A stretch of DNA of 7,524 nt. Source: Acidimicrobiia bacterium. GTDB taxonomy: Bacteria; Actinomycetota; Acidimicrobiia; Spongiisociales; ZC4RG35. This document shows positions 1 through 5,753 of the stretch, piece after piece. The DNA lies in assembly GCA_029865445.1 (NCBI GenBank), contig JAOUGY010000180.1, positions 1 to 7,524 of the forward strand. Reading direction: 5' to 3'. The notes beneath the pieces are model-generated. The model was given only the letters and a program-made list of their open reading frames with translations, was not told where the DNA came from and searched no databases. Made by a program: the position numbers and the translations under genes. Each line of letters starts with the position of its first letter. Positions within the stretch are counted from its first letter, which is position 1.

Positions 1-1
1 C

Positions 2-391
2 GGGAGACCATCGCATGCGTTCCACGTGTTCTGCGTCTACCCATGGGTGGGGATGTTGCGAGCCGGTTTCACCGTCCAACCCCTGCATGTGCTCGACGAG
101 TGCAGGGTCAGCTGGGGGACGGTGGTGGACCCGAACGGGATTGTCGAAGGGCGTCCGCTCACGTACAAAGAGCCGTTCTTGGGATTCGGAGATCTAACAC
201 TGCGTCGGGTGACCGTTCCCCCAGGGCTCCGTCCGCTGAATGCGGGCGACACAGTGGCCGTCCACTGGTCCACCGTGGCGGCGGTCCTGGATGATCGTGA
301 CGTCGCCGCACTACGAGTGCAGACCGACCTGCACGTGCGGCTCGTGAACAGGCTCTCACGTGGGGTGGTGCGAGCCATGGAACATGCCTGA
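2..391 (+). CDS. DUF6390-like protein, C-terminal part (5' end outside window)
   Basis: The reading frame is open from the first complete codon and ends at TGA 389-391, giving 129 residues of C-terminal sequence. The GTG at 26 is only an internal Val codon: in-frame residues upstream read G-R-P-S-H-A-F-H, and the conserved-looking block HAFHVFCVYPWVGMLRAG continues straight through it. From memory, this H-x-F-H-V-F-x-V-Y-PWVG block, followed by a WGTVV strand, a G-D-x-V-A-V-HW segment and a closing N-R-L, is typical of the actinobacterial DUF6390 family. No biochemical function is known to me. I have an unverified recollection that homologs occur near [NiFe]-hydrogenase maturation genes. No signal peptide or membrane segment is visible in this part. 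The family name is likely, and the presence of a real gene is very likely. Confidence 0.75.
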   Translation, partial: GRPSHAFHVFCVYPWVGMLRAGFTVQPLHVLDECRVSWGTVVDPNGIVEGRPLTYKEPFLGFGDLTLRRVTVPPGLRPLNAGDTVAVHWSTVAAVLDDRDVAALRVQTDLHVRLVNRLSRGVVRAMEHA

Positions 392-395
392 CCCC

Positions 396-423
396 TTTAC
401 GTGACTGAGTTCGCGCATAGAGT
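396..423 (+). promoter_or_regulatory. Candidate promoter of the first paralog gene
   Basis: A TTTACG box (396-401, four of six matches to TTGACA) lies 16 nt before TAGAGT (418-423, four of six matches to TATAAT, keeping the key TA and final T). The box ends 8 nt before GTG 432, so transcription would begin at or next to the start codon. The preceding stop is at 391. The match was made by eye and no transcription data exist. Confidence 0.4.
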
Positions 424-431
424 GTCGGGGC

Positions 432-707
432 GTGGAGGGTGTGTACCGCTTCGATGCGATGATCTGTCTGGTCGGTCGAGACAGCGGCTCCTTCCGCGCA
501 TCCATCGAGGTGGATGCGGGGACACTCGTCGTGTACGCACTCGACATCGAGATCGGGAGATGGCCGACGAATGAAGTCCGGGTCGAGTTGACCCGAGAAT
601 CGGTGAGCCTGTGCGTCGAAGATACCGTCATGCAGGTGACGACCGAGGACGACGCCACGTTCGCTCGACTCGTGCGAGGTCCCGATGCGCCTGCGGGCGC
701 CGCCTGA
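432..707 (+). CDS. Small beta-rich protein of unknown function, paralog A
   Basis: This gene encodes 91 residues with no family I can name. It aligns without a gap over 80 residues to the product of the next gene. By hand count 24 positions are identical (about 30%), including I-G-x-W-P-x-x-E-V-x-V and a T-T-x-D-D-x-x-F-A-R block near the C-terminus. Alternating hydrophobic residues suggest a mostly beta protein. There is no signal peptide or membrane helix, so it is probably cytoplasmic. GTG 432 is chosen because a -10-like TAGAGT ends 8 nt upstream, which fits a leaderless start. GTG 441 is the alternative, since it aligns exactly with the paralog's initiator Met, but the GGAGGG before it is only 1 nt away. 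It has two Cys residues (V-x-x-C at codon 59 from GTG 441, and I-C near the start) that the paralog lacks. The role is unknown. Confidence 0.75.
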   Translation: MEGVYRFDAMICLVGRDSGSFRASIEVDAGTLVVYALDIEIGRWPTNEVRVELTRESVSLCVEDTVMQVTTEDDATFARLVRGPDAPAGAA

Positions 708-744
708 GATCCGAAATGCTCTCCCCGTAGCGTCCGCTCGCTCG

Positions 745-776
745 GTAGTATCCGAGGGGGCAGACACAGGACGCGG
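745..776 (+). promoter_or_regulatory. Candidate -10 box and ribosome binding site of paralog B
   Basis: TAGTAT (745-750) resembles a -10 element and lies 27 nt before ATG 778. No convincing -35 was found. A short AGGA (768-771) ends 6 nt before the ATG and may be the ribosome binding site. This would give paralog B its own leadered transcript, although it could also be read from upstream. Confidence 0.35.
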
Positions 777-777
777 C

Positions 778-1074
778 ATGGCAGAGTTCAACGGAAAGCT
801 ATTGCTTCAGGACATGGCCGGGACGAAGGTCAAGGTGCACATCGACCTGGACGCCGAGCGGCTCCTGATCAAGGTTGGCGACAAGAAAATCGGGGAGTGG
901 CCGCTCGACGAGGTCGGCGTGCGGGGTGAAGACGACGGATTCCACCTCCGTATCGAGGGCGAAGAAGTGATAGTCACCACCGACGACGACCCCGGCTTTG
1001 CTCGCATGATCGGGCTTCATTCGGCATCGCCGATCCTTCGTCGCCGCATGAGCGGAGCCCTCCACGAGGATTGA
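778..1074 (+). CDS. Small beta-rich protein of unknown function, paralog B
   Basis: This gene encodes 98 residues, starting at an ATG with AGGA 6 nt upstream. A longer in-frame extension back to 685 overlaps the end of paralog A and lacks the shared homology, so I reject it. The first 80 residues align without gaps to paralog A. The pattern is a run of short alternating strands with charged turns, I-G-E-W-P-L-D-E-V in the middle, G-F-H-L-x-I-E-G-E-E-V and then T-T-D-D-D-P-G-F-A-R. After residue 80 the two proteins diverge; this one ends in a basic L-R-R-R stretch followed by a short acidic end. The protein is acidic overall, with no membrane segment or signal peptide. A PH-like or other small beta fold is a guess only. 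Function is unknown. It converges on the pncA operon with 14 nt between stops and no visible terminator. Confidence 0.8.
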   Translation: MAEFNGKLLLQDMAGTKVKVHIDLDAERLLIKVGDKKIGEWPLDEVGVRGEDDGFHLRIEGEEVIVTTDDDPGFARMIGLHSASPILRRRMSGALHED

Positions 1075-1088
1075 GTCGTTCGTGCAGC

Positions 1089-1691
1089 TCAGACCCGGAA
1101 CACCCCGGCGTCGGAGAGTTCATGCCACGACCGCTCGTCGTCGCCTTCGTTGAGATTCACTGCGGCGGTTGCATCGGACACCACCGAGACCTCGTGGTCG
1201 AGAGACCGCCCGTCCAGCGCAGTGGCCTTCACGCAGTAGTCGAGCGCCAGACCCACCACCACGACTCGGGTCGCTCCGGCGTCGGTGATCATCCCGGCGA
1301 GCGCCGTGGGAATGGTCGCCTCGGTGAGGGGATCGCGCATGGAGAATCCGGAGTAGCCGTCCTCGCCATGAACGCCCTTGCGTACCGATGGGCCGGCCAC
1401 CACCAGCCCAGGATGGAACTCGGCGCCCCACGTCCCGCCCACACAGTGGACCGGCCAGATGCCGCCGTCCTTTTCGAAGTGTGGGGTCGACTCCGGATGC
1501 CAATCCTGGGTGTAGGCGACGAACGCACCTGCCGCCGTCGCCCGAATGACTTCGCGGTTCGTGGCAGCAATCACGGCGCCGGCACCCGCCACGTACAGGC
1601 TGCCCCGAGGATCGGCAAAGTCGTTCTGGCAGTCGACCACCACGAGGGCGATTGCCCGGTCGTATTCGATCATCGTCAGAGGGTAGGTCAT
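1089..1691 (-). CDS. pncA: Nicotinamidase (isochorismatase-like hydrolase superfamily)
   Basis: This 200-aa protein deamidates nicotinamide to nicotinate and ammonia, the first step of Preiss-Handler NAD salvage, in the cytoplasm. All expected residues of the family are present. The catalytic triad is Asp20 (VVVDCQNDF), Lys105 (SVRKG) and Cys153 (LALDYCV). The metal site D-W-H-x5-H is Asp63, His65 and His71, with His82 in the WPVHCV motif. Length is near the 185-215 residues usual for bacterial nicotinamidases. The start is ATG 1691, which overlaps the TGA of the upstream DUF1801 gene as ATGA, a sign of translational coupling; ATG 1673, six codons on, is a possible alternative. A longer frame to 1868 only runs antisense-like through the neighbour. 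It is the last gene of the gabT operon. Its pathway partner pncB is at the other end of the window. Pyrazinamidase side activity is common in the family but cannot be judged here. Confidence 0.93.
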   Translation of the reverse strand: MTYPLTMIEYDRAIALVVVDCQNDFADPRGSLYVAGAGAVIAATNREVIRATAAGAFVAYTQDWHPESTPHFEKDGGIWPVHCVGGTWGAEFHPGLVVAGPSVRKGVHGEDGYSGFSMRDPLTEATIPTALAGMITDAGATRVVVVGLALDYCVKATALDGRSLDHEVSVVSDATAAVNLNEGDDERSWHELSDAGVFRV

Positions 1692-2032
1692 GCGAGGTCG
1701 ATGGCCGCGTCGATGTACGACTCGAACCCCTCGACTTCGTCGTCGGGGCGGTATTCGAGCGATCGGACCGTGCGCCCGCGGCCAACCAGGCGACCGTCCG
1801 GGTCGGGGAGTCGTGCCCCGCGTTCGAAACTCAGGTAGACGATCTGCGAGCGCGGGAAGATGGCACACACGTACCCGGCATCCGGGTGGTGGAAGCCGAC
1901 GCCGCGCCAGCCCTGATATACGCGTTCTTCGAACATGGGGTATCGACCCCTGATCCGTTCGCGCAACGTGAGCGCGGTGTCTGCGACCTCCGGGTCGTAC
2001 GAGGAGACGAGCTCGGCGAACTCGTCCGCCAT
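1688..2032 (-). CDS. DUF1801 / YdhG-like protein
   Basis: This gene encodes 114 residues resembling the DUF1801 (YdhG-like) family. An N-terminal helical part (D-P-E-V-A-x-T-A-L-x-L-R-E-R-I) is followed by a F-E-E-R-V-Y-x-G-W-R-G-V-G-F strand pair. Next is a Q-I-V-Y-L-S-F-E-R-G-A-x-L-P-D-P-D-G-R-L-x-G-x-G core, then a C-terminal helix Y-I-D-A-A-I. This fold is small and cytoplasmic, and members have no firmly assigned reaction. The start is ATG 2032, 2 nt after the gabT stop; the longer frame to 2149 lies inside gabT and is rejected. No strong Shine-Dalgarno precedes it, so translation probably depends on ribosomes ending gabT. Its own stop overlaps the pncA start. Its place between gabT and pncA suggests co-expression but does not reveal a function. 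Confidence 0.82.
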   Translation of the reverse strand: MADEFAELVSSYDPEVADTALTLRERIRGRYPMFEERVYQGWRGVGFHHPDAGYVCAIFPRSQIVYLSFERGARLPDPDGRLVGRGRTVRSLEYRPDDEVEGFESYIDAAIDLA

Positions 2033-2034
2033 GG

Positions 2035-3315
2035 TCAGGAGTGGAGCTCGTCCAGACAAGCCTCCAAGATGTCGAGGCCTTCGTTCACCAACTCCTCGGC
2101 TGCCGTCAGCGGAACGAGGAAGCGAATCACGTTGCCGAGCGTCCCACACGACAAGAGGATGAGCCCCTTCTCCTGAGCCTTGGCAACCAGGGCCTTGGTG
2201 AGGTCGGCGTGTGGTGTCTTCGACCCGCGGTCGGCGACGAGTTCCATCGCCACCATTGCGCCCAGGTTCCGAATGTCACCGATCGCATCGTGGGCAACCG
2301 CCATCCCTTCCAACCGTTTGACGAACAGCTCACCCAAGCCGAGGGCCCGGTCCGCCAGGTTCTCTTCTTCGATGACGTCGAGCACGGCGTTGGCGGCGGC
2401 GACCCCGAGTGGGTTTCCGCCATACGTGCCACCCACGCCACCGGGATGGACGGTGTTCATGAGGTCGGCCTTGCCGGTGATTGCCGAGAGAGGGAATCCG
2501 CCGGCGAGGCTCTTGGCCATGGTCACGATGTCGGCCTCGATTTCCGCGTACTCGTGGGCGAACAAACGGCCGGTGCGGGCGAAGCCGGTTTGGACTTCGT
2601 CCATGATCAAAACGATCCCGTGACGGTCGGCCAGGGCGCGGAGTTCTTGGAGGAACTCCGGCGGGGAGATGACGAAGCCACCCTCTCCGAGAACCGGTTC
2701 GGTGATGATGGCGGCCACTCGGTCCGGCTCGATGTCCTCTTTGAAGATGTGGGCGATCGAATCGAGCGCATCGGCGACGGTCACACCCCGGTACTCGTAT
2801 GGGAAGGCGGCGTGGTAGATGTCGGCGGGGAACGGTCCGAAACCCTGCTTGTACGGGGCGACCTTGCCCGTGAGCGCCATCGTCATGTGGGTACGACCGT
2901 GGAACCCGCCCCCGAATGCGATCACCCCAGGCCGCTTTGTTGCGTACCGGGCGATCTTGATGGCGTTCTCGACAGCCTCGGCGCCCGAGTTGACGAACAT
3001 CGTCCGTTTCTCGGTGGGGCCCGGGACGGCTGCGTTGAGTCGTTCGGCGAGCCGGACCACCGACTCGTATGGGTTCACCATGAAGCACGTGTGGCTGAAG
3101 GCGTCGAGTTGGGCGGCGACCGCGGCCTTCACCTTGGGGTGGAGGTGTCCCGTGTTGAGGACGGCGATGCCCCCGGCGAAGTCGATGAACCGTCGCCCTT
3201 CGACATCCCACAGTTCGGCGTTCTCGGCGCGGTCGACGTAGACGGGGAAGGCAGAGCCCCACCCCGTGGGGAGGGCCGCGAGCCTGCGGGCGTGGATGTC
3301 GGCGTTGGTGGTCAT
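2035..3315 (-). CDS. gabT: 4-aminobutyrate aminotransferase (PLP, fold type I, class III)
   Basis: This enzyme transfers the amino group of GABA to 2-oxoglutarate, giving succinate semialdehyde and glutamate, and often also accepts 5-aminovalerate. Starting at ATG 3315 it has 426 residues, the length I recall for E. coli GabT, and the key residues fall at the same numbers. They are Ile50 (FAGGI), Arg141 (HGRTH), Glu206 and Glu211 (EPVLGEGG), Asp239 (MDEVQTG), the PLP lysine Lys268 (MAKSLAGGFP) and Arg398 (NVIRFLVPLT). Conserved stretches include WDVEGR, NTGHLHPKV and NSGAEAVENAIK. ATG 3330 would add five residues. I prefer 3315 because of the homolog alignment and a GAGG 4 nt upstream; ATG 3318 is adjacent. 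It is the first gene of a three-gene operon with DUF1801 and pncA. No gabD is visible in the window. It is divergent from a winged-helix-like gene that might regulate it. Confidence 0.94.
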   Translation of the reverse strand: MTTNADIHARRLAALPTGWGSAFPVYVDRAENAELWDVEGRRFIDFAGGIAVLNTGHLHPKVKAAVAAQLDAFSHTCFMVNPYESVVRLAERLNAAVPGPTEKRTMFVNSGAEAVENAIKIARYATKRPGVIAFGGGFHGRTHMTMALTGKVAPYKQGFGPFPADIYHAAFPYEYRGVTVADALDSIAHIFKEDIEPDRVAAIITEPVLGEGGFVISPPEFLQELRALADRHGIVLIMDEVQTGFARTGRLFAHEYAEIEADIVTMAKSLAGGFPLSAITGKADLMNTVHPGGVGGTYGGNPLGVAAANAVLDVIEEENLADRALGLGELFVKRLEGMAVAHDAIGDIRNLGAMVAMELVADRGSKTPHADLTKALVAKAQEKGLILLSCGTLGNVIRFLVPLTAAEELVNEGLDILEACLDELHS

Positions 3316-3342
3316 CATTCCTCGATTCATCTGGTTGTCCGA

Positions 3343-3348
3343 AGATTA
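3343..3348 (-). promoter_or_regulatory. Candidate -10 box of the gabT operon
   Basis: TAATCT on the - strand (four of six matches to TATAAT) would start transcription about 6-8 nt on. That leaves a leader of roughly 20 nt ending in GAGG before ATG 3315. No clear -35 was found 16-18 nt upstream. This is a by-eye call in the divergent region shared with the regulator at 3385. Confidence 0.4.
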
Positions 3349-3372
3349 CGACGGGCGCGGGGATCGCGTCGC

Positions 3373-3378
3373 TAGCGT
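3373..3378 (+). promoter_or_regulatory. Candidate -10 box, leaderless start of the regulator gene
   Basis: TAGCGT keeps the conserved T-A and final T of the -10 element and ends exactly 6 nt before ATG 3385. No Shine-Dalgarno precedes that ATG, so a leaderless transcript is the simplest reading. There is no obvious -35. Confidence 0.4.
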
Positions 3379-3384
3379 TGCCGG

Positions 3385-3990
3385 ATGGGCTCGTTTTCGA
3401 CCCTTCACACCCTGCGTTGCATCGGTTTCGCCGATGTGGAACGGATCGCGACGGTCGCCGACAAAGACCGGGCCCGCGTCGAGTCCGATCTCCGCACGCT
3501 CGCCGGGCTCGGGCTGGTGGAGTCCGTGGATGGGCCGTTCGGAGGGTGGGGCGTCACCGATACCGGCAAGGCAGAAGACCTGAATCTGGTTGCCGCAGAA
3601 CTCGACGCCAGGGGCGGCAGGGACGCGGTGGAACGCTCGTACCGCAGATTTCTGGAGCTCAACCCGCGGCTGCTGGAGGCGTGCACGGACTGGCAGATGG
3701 CAACCGTGGGCGGCACCGTCGTCGTGAACGACCACGGTGATGGCGGCTACGACGCCGCTGTCATCGACCGGTTGGTTCGTTTGGATCGCTCGGCGCAATC
3801 CCTCATCGCCGATCTGGTTCTGTGGCTGCCCCGCTTCGACCGATACCGGCTGCGGCTCTCTGCCGCGTTGGAGCGGGTTCTGGCCGGTGAACATGCCGCC
3901 TTCGCCGATGATCTCGACAGCTATCACGTGGTCTGGTTTCAGATTCACGAGGACCTTCTCGTGACGCTCGGGATGGAGCGAGGCGACTGA
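3385..3990 (+). CDS. Winged-helix-like regulatory protein with uncharacterised C-terminal domain
   Basis: This gene encodes 201 residues. Residues 1-65 look like a winged helix-turn-helix. Helix LHTLRCIGFADVERIATVA leads to D-K-D-R-A-R-V-E-S-D-L-R-T-L-A-G-L-G-L-V-E as the recognition helix, and then a wing containing GGWGVTDTGK. The remainder (about 75-201) is a helical domain with E-L-N-P-R-L-L-E-A-C-T-D-W-Q, a V-V-N-D-H-x-D-G-G-Y-D-A-A-V motif and a C-terminal S-Y-H-V-V-W-F-Q-I-H-E-D-L-L segment rich in His and Asp. I recall similar actinobacterial proteins annotated as MarR-like or hypothetical, with no known ligand. It is soluble, with no membrane segment. The gene is divergent from gabT across about 70 nt, the usual layout of a local regulator and its target, so control of the gabT operon is possible but unproven. 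DNA binding itself is inferred. Confidence 0.8.
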   Translation: MGSFSTLHTLRCIGFADVERIATVADKDRARVESDLRTLAGLGLVESVDGPFGGWGVTDTGKAEDLNLVAAELDARGGRDAVERSYRRFLELNPRLLEACTDWQMATVGGTVVVNDHGDGGYDAAVIDRLVRLDRSAQSLIADLVLWLPRFDRYRLRLSAALERVLAGEHAAFADDLDSYHVVWFQIHEDLLVTLGMERGD

Positions 3991-4058
3991 GCGCCCGGAT
4001 CCTCAACTGACAGGTAAACCCTCGGGTCTCGTTGCGGCTGTGTCATGGTGTGGAGAAC

Positions 4059-4064
4059 AGGAGG
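4059..4064 (+). promoter_or_regulatory. Strong ribosome binding site of the sigma factor gene
   Basis: A perfect AGGAGG, the best Shine-Dalgarno I noticed at a gene start in this window, lies 9 nt before ATG 4074 and 6 nt before GTG 4071. It rules out the longer frame starting at 4032, since the site would then lie inside the gene. It cannot by itself decide between GTG 4071 and ATG 4074. Confidence 0.75.
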
Positions 4065-4073
4065 GTCGCAGTG

Positions 4074-4586
4074 ATGTCGATCGAGGGTGAGGGTCCGGTC
4101 CTCCGCGGGGCCGAACCGTTCGCCGACTTCTACCGGCGCGAGTTTCCCAAGATGGTCGCGCTGGCGTTCACGGTGTCGGGGAGCCGGCTCGTTGCCGAAG
4201 ACATCGCACAGGAGGCACTCATCGATGCCGAACTGCGGTGGGAGACGGTCGGCCGTTACGACAAGCCGGGCGCCTGGGTCCGTCGCGTGACGATCCAGCG
4301 ATCGACGAAGCGACTCCGGCGTCTACGGGTCGAGGCGGCTGCCTTGATCCGGCTTGCCCCGGTCACCGGCCTCGCGCCCGGACCCGACGACGTCGAGGAG
4401 GTCTTCGAAGCCATCGGGAAGCTGCCGTCCAAGCAGCGGGCCGCCGTCGCGCTTCACTATCTGGACGGCTACACCGTTGCCGAAGTGGCGGCGATCCTCG
4501 AATGCGCCGAGGGCACCGCCAAGGTTCATCTCCACAGAGCAAGAACAGCACTGGCACGAACGCTGGGAGAGGAGATCGACGCATGA
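4074..4586 (+). CDS. ECF (group 4) RNA polymerase sigma-70 factor
   Basis: This 170-aa alternative sigma factor directs RNA polymerase to a specific promoter set. Region 2 spans about residues 16-83: F-Y-R-R-E-F-P-K-M, then the region 2.2-like L-V-A-E-D-I-A-Q-E-A-L-I, and A-W-V-R-R-V-T-I-Q-R-S. A linker rich in Ala and Pro follows. Region 4 spans about 107-163, with the L-P-x-K-Q-R-A-A-V-A-L-H-Y-L-D-G-Y-T-V-A-E-V-A-A-I-L helix-turn-helix and G-T-A-K-V-H-L-H-R-A-R. No region 1.1 or region 3 and no C-terminal extension is present, as expected for a minimal ECF factor. ATG 4074 (or GTG 4071) is set by the AGGAGG upstream. The TGA overlaps the ATG of the next gene, a probable anti-sigma factor, so the two are made together. 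I cannot place it in a numbered ECF group by eye. Confidence 0.9.
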   Translation: MSIEGEGPVLRGAEPFADFYRREFPKMVALAFTVSGSRLVAEDIAQEALIDAELRWETVGRYDKPGAWVRRVTIQRSTKRLRRLRVEAAALIRLAPVTGLAPGPDDVEEVFEAIGKLPSKQRAAVALHYLDGYTVAEVAAILECAEGTAKVHLHRARTALARTLGEEIDA

Positions 4587-5710
4587 ACATCGATGACCGG
4601 CTCCGACAGGCGTTCTCGGACCTGGAGAACCGTGTGCATACTCTGCAAAGCCCTCAACAACAGCCGACCCGTCGCCGCTACTCAGGCCTGGTGGTGGGAT
4701 TTGCGACGGCGCTGGCCGTCATCGCAGTCTTCCTCGCCGGCGGGAGCGTCGGATCAGGCGATCGGGACGTCGTCTCGCCCGGCACGCCCACGATTGACAC
4801 TCCGCCTACCCCCTCGACGCCCACCACTGCGATTCCGGCAACGACGTCGGTTCCCATTCAGACGACGCCGCCGGCCGCCACAGCCTTGCCCGCCGGAACC
4901 CTGCTCGTGCTGGCGACAGCCGACGGTGCACTGGCGTACACGGCAGGCGGCGAGTCTCATCAGGTCCTCCCGACCCCGATGGCGGCAGTCAGTCCCACTG
5001 CGCAAGGAAACCTCGTCTATCAGACCGAGCGCGGTGGAGATATCTTTGTCGACGGTTCTGTGCTGGTAGAGGCGGATGATTCGACGCTCGCGTTGTTCGG
5101 TGTGTTCGACTGGAACGACGAAGGTCCGTTCGTGGCATACACGGTCACCACCGGCGTCGAGGATCAGCGGCGCGAGATGCTGCACATGATCGAGCTGTCG
5201 TCACCCGAGAACGACGTCGAGATCACGAGGGTCGGCGGATACGAGACCGGTCTGGTGGATGTGTCCGTGAACGGAACCTTGATCGTCTATCAGATCACCG
5301 GCGAGGGCTTCTACGAGACGTACGGATGGGCTCAGGGTCAGGAACGCGGGATAGCCACGATCCCGACACCCAACTGTGCGATCGGCGACGATGCGCAGCC
5401 GTGCCACGTGGCCACCAACATCTCCGACGATGGAACCAGATTCGTGTCCGTGAGATGGACGGGCGACCAAGCCGACCTCGTGGTCACCGACGTCGCCAGT
5501 GGTGAACCGATCTCGGAGATCGGGCTCCCGCCCATCGAGGTGGTGGACGGTATCGACGTGGAGTGGCCGCTCGTGGTGGTGAACACCGCCGAGTTCACGG
5601 ACGAGGGCTACCAGGTCGGCTCGCCGCTCCTGTTCAACTTCTCCGAGGGGGAGGCGTTCCCGTTCAAGATCTCCCAGCCGGGGCGCGGATCGCTGATCCC
5701 ATCCGAATGA
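4583..5710 (+). CDS. Probable membrane-anchored anti-sigma factor with extracytoplasmic beta-rich domain
   Basis: This gene encodes 375 residues. Residues 1-33 are a short charged cytoplasmic part with a helix (D-D-R-L-R-Q-A-F-S-D-L-E-N) that could bind the sigma factor. Residues 34-54 form one transmembrane helix preceded by TRRRR-like basic residues, giving an N-in topology. Residues 64-104 are a Pro/Thr-rich flexible linker. Residues 105-375 lie outside and show repeated short strands with S-x-D-G-T and D-x-x-S-G-E patterns, which suggests a beta-propeller-like sensor. Cys265 and Cys274 could form a disulphide. The usual zinc H-x3-C-x2-C anti-sigma motif is absent, so inhibition would use a different short helix. 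The start is ATG 4583, overlapping the sigma factor stop by ATGA; the longer frame to 4238 is a shadow of the sigma gene. The role is inferred mainly from position and topology. Confidence 0.8.
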   Translation: MNIDDRLRQAFSDLENRVHTLQSPQQQPTRRRYSGLVVGFATALAVIAVFLAGGSVGSGDRDVVSPGTPTIDTPPTPSTPTTAIPATTSVPIQTTPPAATALPAGTLLVLATADGALAYTAGGESHQVLPTPMAAVSPTAQGNLVYQTERGGDIFVDGSVLVEADDSTLALFGVFDWNDEGPFVAYTVTTGVEDQRREMLHMIELSSPENDVEITRVGGYETGLVDVSVNGTLIVYQITGEGFYETYGWAQGQERGIATIPTPNCAIGDDAQPCHVATNISDDGTRFVSVRWTGDQADLVVTDVASGEPISEIGLPPIEVVDGIDVEWPLVVVNTAEFTDEGYQVGSPLLFNFSEGEAFPFKISQPGRGSLIPSE

Positions 5711-5735
5711 GCGGAGCGTCCAGGGGACCGTCCGC
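5711..5735. repeat. Interrupted inverted repeat between the anti-sigma gene and pncB
   Basis: Outer arms GCGGA (5711-5715) and TCCGC (5731-5735) and inner arms GTCC (5718-5721) and GGAC (5725-5728) are nested around an AGG centre, with a 2-by-2 mismatch between them. The repeat starts right after the anti-sigma stop and covers the place where a -35 for pncB would be. It could be an operator for pncB or a weak hairpin ending the sigma operon; there is no T-run. Confidence 0.4.
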
Positions 5736-5741
5736 GACGGA

Positions 5742-5747
5742 TAACCT
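5742..5747 (+). promoter_or_regulatory. Candidate -10 box, leaderless start of pncB
   Basis: TAACCT (four of six matches to TATAAT) ends 6 nt before GTG 5754, the same spacing as TAGCGT before the 3385 gene. No usable Shine-Dalgarno lies between them. The -35 region is unrecognisable and is occupied by the inverted repeat. Confidence 0.42.
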
Positions 5748-5753
5748 GGCAGG

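Noticed and set aside
1071..1838. A 255-residue + strand open frame opposite pncA
   Set aside because: It is antisense to a complete nicotinamidase with its full catalytic triad, and its residues are typical of a GC-rich shadow frame.
2041..3375. A 444-residue + strand open frame opposite gabT
   Set aside because: It is the antisense shadow of gabT, whose - strand product has every expected catalytic residue. The + strand translation is low in hydrophobic core pattern and resembles no family.
4014..4046. Possible ECF-type autoregulated promoter (GTAAACC, later TGTC) before the sigma gene
   Set aside because: The distance between the AAC and GTC elements is about 20-22 nt, longer than usual for ECF promoters. 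I could not settle on a convincing pair.
4018..4066. ACCCTC (4018-4023) complementary to GAGGGT (4061-4066), which overlaps the sigma gene's AGGAGG; possible sequestration of the ribosome binding site
   Set aside because: There are only 6 bp over a 37-nt loop, with no flanking pairing. This is expected by chance in GC-rich DNA.
4238..4582. N-terminal extension of the anti-sigma frame back into the sigma gene
   Set aside because: The extension is an out-of-frame reading of the sigma region 2/4 coding sequence. The ATGA overlap at 4583 gives a natural start with a normal cytoplasmic N-terminus.
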